Translations under genes and position numbers: made by a program
The notes under the pieces: model-generated
What the model saw: the letters and a program-made list of their open reading frames with translations, nothing else
Told to the model about the DNA's origin: nothing
The model's database searches: none
Part shown: one piece after another, positions 31,031 through 40,500 of the stretch
How the letters are laid out: each line of letters starts with the position of its first letter
How positions within the stretch are numbered: the first letter of the stretch is position 1
Assembly (NCBI GenBank): GCA_905178155.1
Contig: CAJINV010000004.1
Coordinates: 3,443,320-3,507,319, forward strand
Reading direction: 5' to 3'
Length of the DNA stretch: 64,000 bases
Origin: Amoebophrya sp. A120
Taxonomy: Eukaryota; Sar; Dinophyceae; Syndiniales; Amoebophryaceae

Positions 31031-31713
31031 CCTCTTCTTCGTCCGATGTAGTTGCCAACAAGCTGGAACATTTTTACGAAGACGATTTACGCAAAAGAAC
31101 TCACCGTCTGGACGAGTCGATCAAACGATCATAGCGGAACCATGTACAACTGTGGAAGAGTAGTAAACTTCTGAAGCCCAACTCCTCCACGCTGGGGATG
31201 CGTCATTGCATGCCGGAACAGTAAAGCTGGCACATAGATTTGGTGTACAATCAGCACAGCGTCGTCCACAAGACACCGTCATGCTTTCCTACGCTAGTCC
31301 ATGACTCAGCTTCAGAAAATTATTTGTTTTTGCCACCCCCTGCTGCTTCGTCGGCCGAGACGTCGAAAGGAAAAATTTAAGGAGTACTTGTTTCTTGCAT
31401 CGGTTTAATATATAAACCGAAATAGAGCCGCGGCACAGCTCGTCTTCATCGTACAGCTTTAGTCTGTGCACGTCCATGGGAATGTATCTAGTAAGTGCTT
31501 AATAGTCGTAGCCGATGTGTAGAAGTGCCCTCCTTGCCTACTGCTCGGACTGCGAATCAAGCGGAGATATGTATGTATTGTACACGTGGATGTAGTTTAC
31601 AACCGGGAGTATATCTTGAAAATGCACCAGCTTCAGCGCCAACCTGTAAGCGCTATCGTATTGTTCCACGACTTCGCTCGCTTTAGATGAGTAACACTTA
31701 CTCTACGATTTAG

Positions 31714-31873
31714 AGATGAAGATCTTTCCATGGTCTACGAACCGAACGGTAGTCCGCCTAGTAGAACTGTTTTATTACTCCGAGAAAGTACTAGTACCGA
31801 ATGAAAAGAGAAAGACGAGTACTACCTTTGTCGAAATAAGTGTGCCCGGTGCAACGATGTGGCCAAGCGATGT
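31714..31873. repeat. Segmental duplication, copy 2
   Basis: Second copy, 838 bp downstream in the same orientation; ends with GGCCAAGCGATGT. Confidence 0.85.
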
Positions 31874-32611
31874 GCCCTCACACACTACTGAGTGTGAGGC
31901 AATCGTGATTTGGGCGAACAACTCAAGAGGTGAACAAGGATCCTGGAGGTGCCTGGGCCGCCCGCCGACTTAGAGCGCACCGGCGGGCTCTAATTCCAAT
32001 GTTCCTGATGGCAGCGCCAGTGCGTCTTCGCTAGTACAAGCGTCGCGCTGATTGATTTCACCACGGTCTTTCAATGGCGGCGGCGGGCTACAAGCCTTGT
32101 GCCGCGTTCATTGTGCATCCTGCACCCTAGCGGATGCTGCTGCCTCCTTGCAGGAGCAATATTCAAAATCAACACGCGAGAGCAGTGCAGTTGAGTGCGA
32201 AAACTCTGCTCTATGCGCGTTTCGCAACAAGAATCATGCTTCCCCTACGTGCTAGCAAAACTCTGCACAAGTGCGGTTTTGGGATGCTTGCTAAAGGATT
32301 TCATGCGTTCTGGACCATATCAATGGACCAGAAGGGTCTCATCCTCACTTGTCGCCGTCAACCCGCCACCGGAGACTGACAGACAACACACAAACCTTCA
32401 CTAGCATCCCAGGATTTACGCTGAAAAACGTACTGCCGCTACTCCTCGGCGCACACATTGCAGAAAAATACGTAGGAATAAAGGTGGGAACGCGGTTACT
32501 CACCTTTTTGTTCTAGCGCTACTATCTATCCATCTATCTATAGTGCGCGCGTGCTTTTTTTTAGAACTTCAGGTGGTACGCCACGGCCCTCGCAGTTCGC
32601 ACTTCTGATGG

Positions 32612-32779
32612 TAAGACACCACAAAGGGCGGCCAGTGGTGAGGAAAGATTCAAAACTTGGGTAGTACTAAGACACCACACAGGGCGGCCAGTGGTGAGGA
32701 AAGATTCAAAACTTGGGTAGTACTAAGACACCACAAAGGGCGGCCAGTGGTGAGGAAAGATTCAAAACTAGGCAAGTGC
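32612..32779. repeat. 56-bp tandem repeat, 3 copies
   Basis: Units start at 32612, 32668 and 32724 with TAAGACACCACA and contain GGGCGGCCAGTGGTGAGG; one or two differences between units, the third diverging at its end. Confidence 0.93.
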
Positions 32780-33192
32780 CACAGCGCTACGTTCTGATTT
32801 CGATTTTTTACACACTACTTCAACAAAAACCCTTTGTTGCGAGATGAAAACGCTGAAAAAAGGGACTAACGCTGAAAAAAGTTCTCATCAAAAGTTGATT
32901 TTGTAATTCAGAAGTTCTCGTAAAAGTAATTTTTCTTCTCCTTCTCGTGGGGAGTGGCTGAGCTATCTCGTGCTGTACCGTCTATCAGACTCTTTTACGA
33001 ACCACACTTCACCCACGCTCAATTCCTCCTTGCACGAATTTGCGAACAAAATAAAGGTGTCCGAAATTTCGCATACGACGTCTGGATTGTCTTGCAGTTG
33101 CCAACGCCGTCGCCCGTGTGCCGATGGTGTCCTCGTCCACCCAAGTCAAGTCAAGTCAACGCGTGGGCTAGTCTCTGGTTAGTAATCCTCGC

Positions 33193-34407
33193 TCAGAGAT
33201 TTGTCGAAATTATCGTAGCCGTGCGTGTATTGTTATCAAGTTCTTCTTTCAGTGGGGGCTGTGGCCATGCTATCTGACTGTCGTCCGCACTACGCCCACC
33301 CGTTTCTATTTCGTTGACAAGGGTCGGGCCATCGTAAACCTCCCCAAGGCATGCGCCTACAGCTTCTGCGGCTTCCTCGGTTCGGATCCACGCCCCGGCC
33401 CCCTTTTTCGCGATCTTCTTCTTGGTGATAGAAAGGGATATTTCTGCCTCCACCAGTCTGTGGTCACTCTTGTGATACGTCTGTCCCCGCACCTGGAACG
33501 CACGCACGTACCCCCGGTGCTTCCACGAGACAAAAGTGTGGTCGTACTCGCGCCGTGGCCTCGCCCCCTTCCAAGCTCCCTCGAAAGTGTACCGCCGCAC
33601 CCACGGTTTTTTGAACAAGGACGAAACGTCGACCATCTCCGCTGCGGCTGCCAGTGCCTGGAGCCTGTCAGCGTTGTCGGTCCGGCGCGCGAAACCAGCG
33701 GAGAGGCCACAAGGACCTACTGTAAACGGAAGCCCGGCCTCCTGTAGTTCCCGCTGCGGGCCTCCCGCCATCTCAGCATTAAAATCTCCTACCGCAATCA
33801 CGATGTCCCTGCCACTGTGATTGGCGATTTTTCTCGTTGCTTTTTCCCAGAAGCTGTCTTTATCCCCGATGTCTGCCGCGTTCGTTGGAGCGTAGCAGCC
33901 GTGAAGATGGACTTTTTGTCCATACGGGGTCCGGAGGGAAATTCGGCCATGTCGCCCGCACTGCTCGTTGTCAAAGTCAACAACTTCGATGCTGTGGTGG
34001 ACGACAAACAATACCCCCCCGACCGGCGTTCCGGAACTATTTAGCCACGCCCCGCCTCCATACAGAAGATACTCGTCAACACGCTCACCAGTGATCCACT
34101 CAGTCACTCTGCTCTCCTGTGTCACCACAACATCGAGTTTTCTGGATCTAGCGTCCTTGATCAAGCATTCCATTTCCACCGTTCGTGTCCCGCTGTCCTC
34201 CCTCTTGCCGAGGGTAAGCACGTTCCATGTGCCCAGCCTCAGCTTCTTTTTTGCGGAAGCGTGCGCGCCGCGTCGGCCTCGGGAGGGATCCTCCCTCCCG
34301 GCAGGCTTCGTCCTGCTGCCGCCTACAGCAGGGCTCCTCCCTGCTGTGGTGTCGTAAGTCGCGGCGCCTTCAGCTGCGGCTTGGTTAATTTGGGATCTCG
34401 CTTGCAT
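33193..34407 (-). CDS. LINE-type apurinic endonuclease-like ORF (retrotransposon remnant)
   Basis: 404 residues from ATG at 34407, no introns. Endonuclease/exonuclease/phosphatase fold as in the N-terminal domain of non-LTR retrotransposon ORF2: LGTWNVLTLG near residue 57, VVTQESRV, a GDFNAE catalytic motif, YDHTFVSWKHRG and a C-terminal KSDHRLVEAEI with the Ser-Asp-His signature. The order and spacing suit this family. Length reaches only just past the endonuclease, and I see no reverse transcriptase downstream, so it is a truncated copy or a cellular relative. The N-terminal 50 residues are basic and Ala/Gly-rich. It is one of two intronless genes here. Confidence 0.8.
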   Translation of the reverse strand: MQARSQINQAAAEGAATYDTTAGRSPAVGGSRTKPAGREDPSRGRRGAHASAKKKLRLGTWNVLTLGKREDSGTRTVEMECLIKDARSRKLDVVVTQESRVTEWITGERVDEYLLYGGGAWLNSSGTPVGGVLFVVHHSIEVVDFDNEQCGRHGRISLRTPYGQKVHLHGCYAPTNAADIGDKDSFWEKATRKIANHSGRDIVIAVGDFNAEMAGGPQRELQEAGLPFTVGPCGLSAGFARRTDNADRLQALAAAAEMVDVSSLFKKPWVRRYTFEGAWKGARPRREYDHTFVSWKHRGYVRAFQVRGQTYHKSDHRLVEAEISLSITKKKIAKKGAGAWIRTEEAAEAVGACLGEVYDGPTLVNEIETGGRSADDSQIAWPQPPLKEELDNNTRTATIISTNL

Positions 34408-35047
34408 CTTCAGTTCGTACTACTCTGTCCAGATTCCAACAACCTCCACTCCACCTCGTATCGTACGTTGAACACAAGTCGATCGCGTTTCTTCCGCGAA
34501 GGATAGAGCCCCGGGATTATGTCTTTTCACTGAGCGCAAGGTAGCAGGTGCACAACAGTCCAGCTCTTCTCTTCTTCTCTTCGATAACAATACTAATGCC
34601 TTCAATACAGCAACGCGGTTGGCGGCCACGAGCTAGGTCAGGTCCATCAACTAATCTCTCAGATCTTCTTTCCAATCAGCCCGACCCGGTCAGTCTGCTA
34701 CCAGGACGTTGCAGCTCGTGTAGATACAGCTGAGCAGACTCGAAGATCAGACCCACACTCGACTTTCTAAATACCCTGCACAGAGTCCACTTTCGCCCCG
34801 TTTGTTGGTTTTCCAAACGTGTTCTGCTTCCCACCTCCTCCTTCGGTAACTACCGCAGCAGTTAGTGTGGCGCAAAAACCAGTCTCTCAGTAGATCGAAT
34901 TCCGAGCGAACTGCTCCAGTTTCTCCTCGTCACCGTCAAAAAAGTACTATCTTACACGTGGCGCTCGAGGTACTGCAACTCACTCTTCGTAGTTCACGTT
35001 CTTGTTCAAAGTTTATCTTCCAAATTCAGACTGCAATAAACAACTTC
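34408..35047. other. Region without recognisable gene
   Basis: Upstream flank of the endonuclease ORF. Short open frames only. Confidence 0.4.
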
Positions 35048-35230
35048 ATTCATTTTACATTCGCCATCATTTTACATTCGCCATCATTTTACATTCGCCA
35101 TCATTTTACATTCGCCAATCATTTTACATTCGCCAACTATCATATAAATATACATATGTCCACTATCATATAAATATACATATGTCCACTTCATGTCCTC
35201 GTCCACTATCATATAAATATACATATGTTT
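35048..35230. repeat. Two adjacent short tandem repeats
   Basis: First CATTTTACATTCGCCAT repeated about five times (35050-35135), then ACTATCATATAAATATACAT three times (35137-35227). Confidence 0.9.
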
Positions 35231-35265
35231 CTCTTCGTTCCCTAGTACAACTTAGTAGTACGGGT

Positions 35266-36600
35266 TCAAGAGCCGATTTTTACTGAAAAACGGAGCTCCA
35301 GATTGTACTTCAGGCCGTCGATCCCGGGATTCGTAGAATATTTTTTCGTAACCCCTAGATGAGCATGTGCCACCCACCCCCACTCCATCAGCAGGCACCA
35401 TTCTGATGGTAATTTGCCACAGAAATCGAACGAGACCGAGACCTGCTCCGTGTACTCAGAGTGGTTGGCGCGGGTGTTAATTTGGCGAAAGAGCGCTTCT
35501 CCTTGTGTCCTGTCGACATCTGTGGCGCTTATAATCACTAACCTGCTCCCTGGGGGCGAGTTCACTCTGGCTTCGAAAAACGTGCACGGACCGCGTCTCT
35601 CGTCGTATGTGCGTGTGTGCGTGCCGCTGCAAGTTGCCGACGGTCCGTACGTAAGCGTCAATGTTTCCGAGGAACCTCGACGATCCACCTCGAAATCGAG
35701 GTCCCCGTTCGGCCCGTAGCTTTTTGCCCCGGGCCGCTCCAGCGCGCTGACCAAAGCGTCGACAAATGCAGCAACGAGGGCACGCGTTTCAGCGTCGACA
35801 TGATGATGATGATGTACCCAACTGCCGGCTCCATACGGTAACGCATCAAATACTAGCGTGTCAGCGTCGTGCAGCAAGGGGGGAAAGAGCTCACCCATCA
35901 AGAACGACGCCAAGGCAGCGTAACTCCGGTCCGCCGGGCTCCTTTCCACTACTGTCGTAGCTTCGCGAAAGGCCGTGCTCACTGCAGCAAGGGGTGGATG
36001 ATCGCGCCACGGGTGGAAAAAAAGCTTCCACCAGATCGCGGCCTCCTCAACCCTCGTGAATACTGGCGCTGCGGGTGCCGCTTCTACCAGGTCGCGGACT
36101 TCGGCACGTTGACCCATGCGGGGGTCGCACCGCATCTCGGTGACCGGGGGCCCCTGCGTCTTGCCGGAAAACAACAGCCGGAATAGGCTCCGCAAGTAGT
36201 GACCTGGGTCTTCATTGCTCACATAAGACTGGATCGCCCCCCAAGGAATCCCCCCATGTTCGGCAAGTTCGGCGAGTTCGCGCTTTTTGCGCTGAGTTTC
36301 CCTCGCGTGCCGGCGATCGGGCCGGGTGGTCACCCACCCAGCGAGGCCTGCTCGCAGGGGCTGCGCTGAGGCTGATGTTGGAGGTAGACGCACCATTTCC
36401 ATTCCTTCCCGCGCGCGACTTGATCCTCTGTGCTGACCCGAAGAAGGATCTCTTCCCTGTCGCGGCTGGCCAGCCTGAACAGCGGGCAGAAACAGGTGTT
36501 GCAAGTAGATAAAGGGCACAAGCAGCAGCAAGGGCAAAACGCCGGAACTAGCGGAAGAACGGGCCGCCCCGAAGATATTTTTATTTTTACAACGCGCCAT
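35266..36600 (-). CDS. Intronless secreted or membrane-anchored protein, 444 residues
   Basis: Unrecognised. ATG at 36600 is chosen because upstream in-frame codons offer no ATG. A hydrophobic segment near residues 22-45 (GVLPLLLLVPFIYLQHLFLP) after a basic N-terminus (MARCKNKN) is a signal peptide or anchor. A basic low-complexity linker follows, then a folded-looking region from about residue 115 with WWKLFFHPWRDHPP, a His run (WVHHHHHVD) and a Cys-containing C-terminal half (RRGPCTFFEARVN, FDFCGKLPSEWC). It has no introner although every multi-exon neighbour has several, which may indicate recent arrival or retroposition. Confidence 0.7.
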   Translation of the reverse strand: MARCKNKNIFGAARSSASSGVLPLLLLVPFIYLQHLFLPAVQAGQPRQGRDPSSGQHRGSSRAREGMEMVRLPPTSASAQPLRAGLAGWVTTRPDRRHARETQRKKRELAELAEHGGIPWGAIQSYVSNEDPGHYLRSLFRLLFSGKTQGPPVTEMRCDPRMGQRAEVRDLVEAAPAAPVFTRVEEAAIWWKLFFHPWRDHPPLAAVSTAFREATTVVERSPADRSYAALASFLMGELFPPLLHDADTLVFDALPYGAGSWVHHHHHVDAETRALVAAFVDALVSALERPGAKSYGPNGDLDFEVDRRGSSETLTLTYGPSATCSGTHTRTYDERRGPCTFFEARVNSPPGSRLVIISATDVDRTQGEALFRQINTRANHSEYTEQVSVSFDFCGKLPSEWCLLMEWGWVAHAHLGVTKKYSTNPGIDGLKYNLELRFSVKIGS

Positions 36601-37533
36601 GTTTACTTTCCAGTCCTCTCGCAAGAACAAGAAGGTGCACAGCAATCGGCTGAATAAACCAGATGAAAATAAAGCAGAGAAGACTTTTGTCTAGACAAAT
36701 CGTTGAAGTTGTGGTGGTAGAGTTCTTCGTAAGCAAGATATAGCACGGAGACGGAAGGTCAAGTTGCAGCTGTTGCCAAACATTAGGCTTTTTTTTTTTG
36801 CAAAGCTTATCACTTTTTGATTTTCCTGGCGATTTGCCGCGATTTGCCTACCCTTTGATTTACAATGATCATGACGACTACCAGTACGACATACAGTAAA
36901 TAAATTTGAACTTCAGCAACAAAATAAGTAAATAAGCCGACGACTTTCATACGGTACGGAGCACCCCCACGGGATCCATTCTGCCATGGGCTTTCGACGA
37001 CCCCGATGAAATTTATTAAATTTGTTGATTTTTCTTATTGCAGTTGATCTTTTGCTGTCCGACGTTGATCGGTGCTGTATGGGTTCTATCTTGTCCTCGA
37101 CGTGTGAACTTGTTGAACATTAGATCTTATTTAACATTTGATGATCTCGGGTCGTGCAACATGATCTTTCCGTTCTTTTGTGCTGCTGTCCTATGATCTA
37201 CTACTTCGCAACCGGTGTGGGAAAAATCATTGTGTTCCTTTGGAAAGAGTCATGCGCTCGACAGGACGACCACGGTAGTCAAATTTGGTCTATAAGAAAA
37301 CCCGAGGAAGTTCTACTTGACGGTCTTGTTCAGAAATTGTTGCTCCAACGGCACTTCATGTCCATTTCATTTTTCTCTATTCTTTCGGCGGCCGGGATGC
37401 TTCGAATTTTCTTTTTCATTGCAGGGCCCACTTTACTGCATTTGGTTGATTTGATTCGTCTTTGATCATTTCTATTTGTCATTCTATCTTGCTTCAAAAA
37501 ATTCCAAATCCTCTCCCCCTGCCCAATATCTAC
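36601..37533. other. Intergenic region without recognisable gene
   Basis: AT-rich; plus-strand frame 37154-37465 is not convincing. No repeat or element termini seen. Confidence 0.4.
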
Positions 37534-40500
37534 TCAGGTCCTCACCAAGTTGTACGCACTATTGCTCTATGGAATGCAAATACGTCTGGGTCTGGAAGGT
37601 TGCAACTTGTGATGCTGTCTCTGGAAGGTAAAAAAAATCTGTATTGCATGACCAGCAAGAGGAGTGCAGTTTGTGCTACGCGGAGGGGGCGTTTCTCATG
37701 CGGAATACGCATCAGAAGGCCCTTCAAAAATCTGTAACGCTAGGTCATGCTTTACAGGCATCATGGGTTACGCAAACTATGCATGACAAACCTGGCAATC
37801 TTCCAGACCCAGACATTTTTGCACTTGATATGCTCAGTTCTACCTGCTCCAAAAATTCGTACCAGGCGAGCTTTTATCAACTGTAAAAATGTCTGGGTCT
37901 GGAAGATTCTAAACTTGTAATGCTGTCTCTGGATTCTAAAAAAAAATGTATTGCATGACCAGCAAAAGGACTCCACTTTGTGCTACGTGGAGAGGGCATT
38001 TCTCATACGGTAGAGGCATCACAAAGTCCTCTAAAAGTCTGTGATTCTAGGGCATGCATCACAGACATCATGGGTCATTCAAAATATGCATGACAAACCT
38101 GGCAATCTTCCAGACCCAGACATTTTTACATTTGATAGCTTTCGCTTCCGCGCCTCGAGCTCTTCCTCCGCCTCTCTTATTAGCTTCTCCTGTTTTATAC
38201 GAGTGCACAACACAACAATTCCCCTTGGTCGTGCTCCTCTCGCGTATAAAAATTTCTTGTCATGCAATAAACTACCAAGTCCACATCTTTGTCTTTCCTT
38301 TCATCAGCACCACGTAATGCATCAACTGCACACACAGTACAATCATCCGCGCTGCGGGGAAAGTTATTTGTCATGCGGAAATTAGATTTGCTGCAGTGCC
38401 TCTATTGCTGCTTATGCTGTTCACAGGAGGGGCAGGAGGGCAAATCGAAATTATAGTTGTGCACTCTCATATTTTCCTCTTCCTGTTTCTCCGAGGGAAC
38501 CAGTATCCCAGAGAAAAAACCTAGCATATCAGAATGAGATTGATTATACAGACTATTTGTATAAAAATGCAAACCTACCTACACCCAGAGATGATGAATC
38601 TTCTCCTGCCTATTCTTACATTCTGCTTCTACGCTAGCTTTTTTCTGTGTGATAACCAGATGCAGTCCGGTGGCCGCGAGGATCTCGTCTTCGAGCGCAG
38701 ATGAAGTATTCGTTTCTTTCTTGTTGATCTTCTTGACGCTTTTACTGCTCGGAGGCTCCTTACTGAAGTGTTTTGAAGACGGGGCCCCCAGTGGTTCTTG
38801 TTCCTCTTCTGCTTCTTCAATCTGTGAAGTGGAAGTAGGTCGTGTGCAGCTATCTTCAACATTCTTTCCTCTCGTGGTGATGTTTCCAACGTGGTCGTGG
38901 TTCTGTACGACTTCTTCTTCTTCTTGTTTTGCGGTACTCAAGCTGCCGGGTGTAGCTGCACTTTTTTTCTTTCTTCGTTCCCCCTGCTCCTGGTCGAACG
39001 CGTTTTTGCATGTAAAAGAGCAAAACACCCGCTCTTGGCCGAGAAACTGCGCGACGAACTCCGGCGTCGCGGAAAGTTCCAGCTGGAACTTATCGCAAGA
39101 AAAAAGTGTCACGGCTACACATTGTGTTGCAGGCCAAGCAAGACAGACAAGCTCTGTCATGCCGGATATGCATGGGAGCCTCGTTTCATAGGTGTTTTCC
39201 CGTAGGATTTCTGCATTACGAGTCTCTCATGCAGAGAAATTTGCGTTGCTGAATTGACTACAAATGTGTAACTGTAACACGACTTTTTTCGTGGGATAGA
39301 ACTGCTTGTAACAGTAGTAGCAAACCTGTCGCTATCAACTGTAAAAATGTCTGGGTCTGGAAGAATCCAACTTGTCATGCTGATTTTGGATTCTAAAAAA
39401 ATCTGTATTGCATGAGCAGCAAAGAGTGTCCAAGTTTTGCTACACGGAAAGAGCATTTGTCATGCGGTATAGGCATCAGGAAGCCCTCACAAAATCTGTG
39501 ATGCTAGGGCATGCATCACAGACATCAGGAGTCATGCAAAATGTGCATGACAAACCTGGCAATCTTCCAGACCCAGACATTTTTACATTTGATAGTCGCT
39601 GCTTCGTTATCAGCTGGTTCCAGTCGACCGCCGTTTCTTGTGACTGGCTTGTGCTTATGGATTGCAAAATTGTCTGCGTCTGGATTGTGGCCGGGTTTGT
39701 CATGCATATTTTGCATGACCCAGGATGTCTGTGATGCATGACCTAGCAACACCGATTTTTAGGGGACTTCCTGGTGCCTAATCCGCATGACAAATGCCCT
39801 CCCCGCCTAGCACAAAGTAGACTCCTCTTGCTGGTCATGCAATACAGATTTTCTTCGAGTCCAGAGTGAGCATCACAAACTCCAACCTTCCAGACCCAGA
39901 CACTTTTGCATTTGATAGTGCTGGACTTGTACTCGATCACTTCCACACAATTTTCCTGTATGGAAACCTCCCTCGCCTTGTTTGATATTTTGCCGCGGTT
40001 CTCAATCCTCGACCAGTTTTTCGGCAAAGCGAGGGGCGCGGTACTTGGACGCGGTGGAAGAGTCCTGTTCGTTTGCGACGTTGTGGAATAAACAGAAGCT
40101 TCCCCGGTCCCCGTGCTGGAAGTTATCCTCTCTCCCTGAACACCTTTGTCGTCATGCCTGCCGATTGTAGTGCCGCTGCTGGACTGCGGGCGCGCGGCAG
40201 GCTTGGAAAAATTTGCTGTCTGGCCGAGGTGAACTTCTGCGGTTGTAGTTTCAATAGCTGCCAAGGCCTCGTCCTCGTCGCTGGGGAGCTCCTCCAGGAG
40301 GTTCTCTTGCTGCTGCTCCTCTTCTTCAAAAATGTTGCTCCGGGAATTGAAGTTGTTCGAGCTGCGCCTCTCTACTTCCTCTTCCTCTTCCAAGAACTGC
40401 ACGGGGCTCCCAACATCCGCAGCAGCAGCTCCTCCTTCTGGAAGCATGCAGCCCGGATTTTTTACATTTAGTATTTCTACTCCGCCTGGTGTTGTTGAAA

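Larger units (their letters stand above)
30412..33192. other. Repeat-containing region without secure gene
   Basis: Holds a 155-bp segmental duplication (30876-31030, 31714-31873) and a 56-bp triplet repeat (32612-32779). Other sequence shows only short open frames. Confidence 0.4.

Noticed and set aside
32612-32779. Regularly spaced repeats suggesting a CRISPR array
   Set aside because: Units are contiguous without unique spacers; the setting is eukaryotic.
39476-39752. Many short open frames reading QMQKCLGLE, CKNVWVWK or FQTQTFLHL on both strands
   Set aside because: They are translations of family I introner ends, present at every copy, not proteins.
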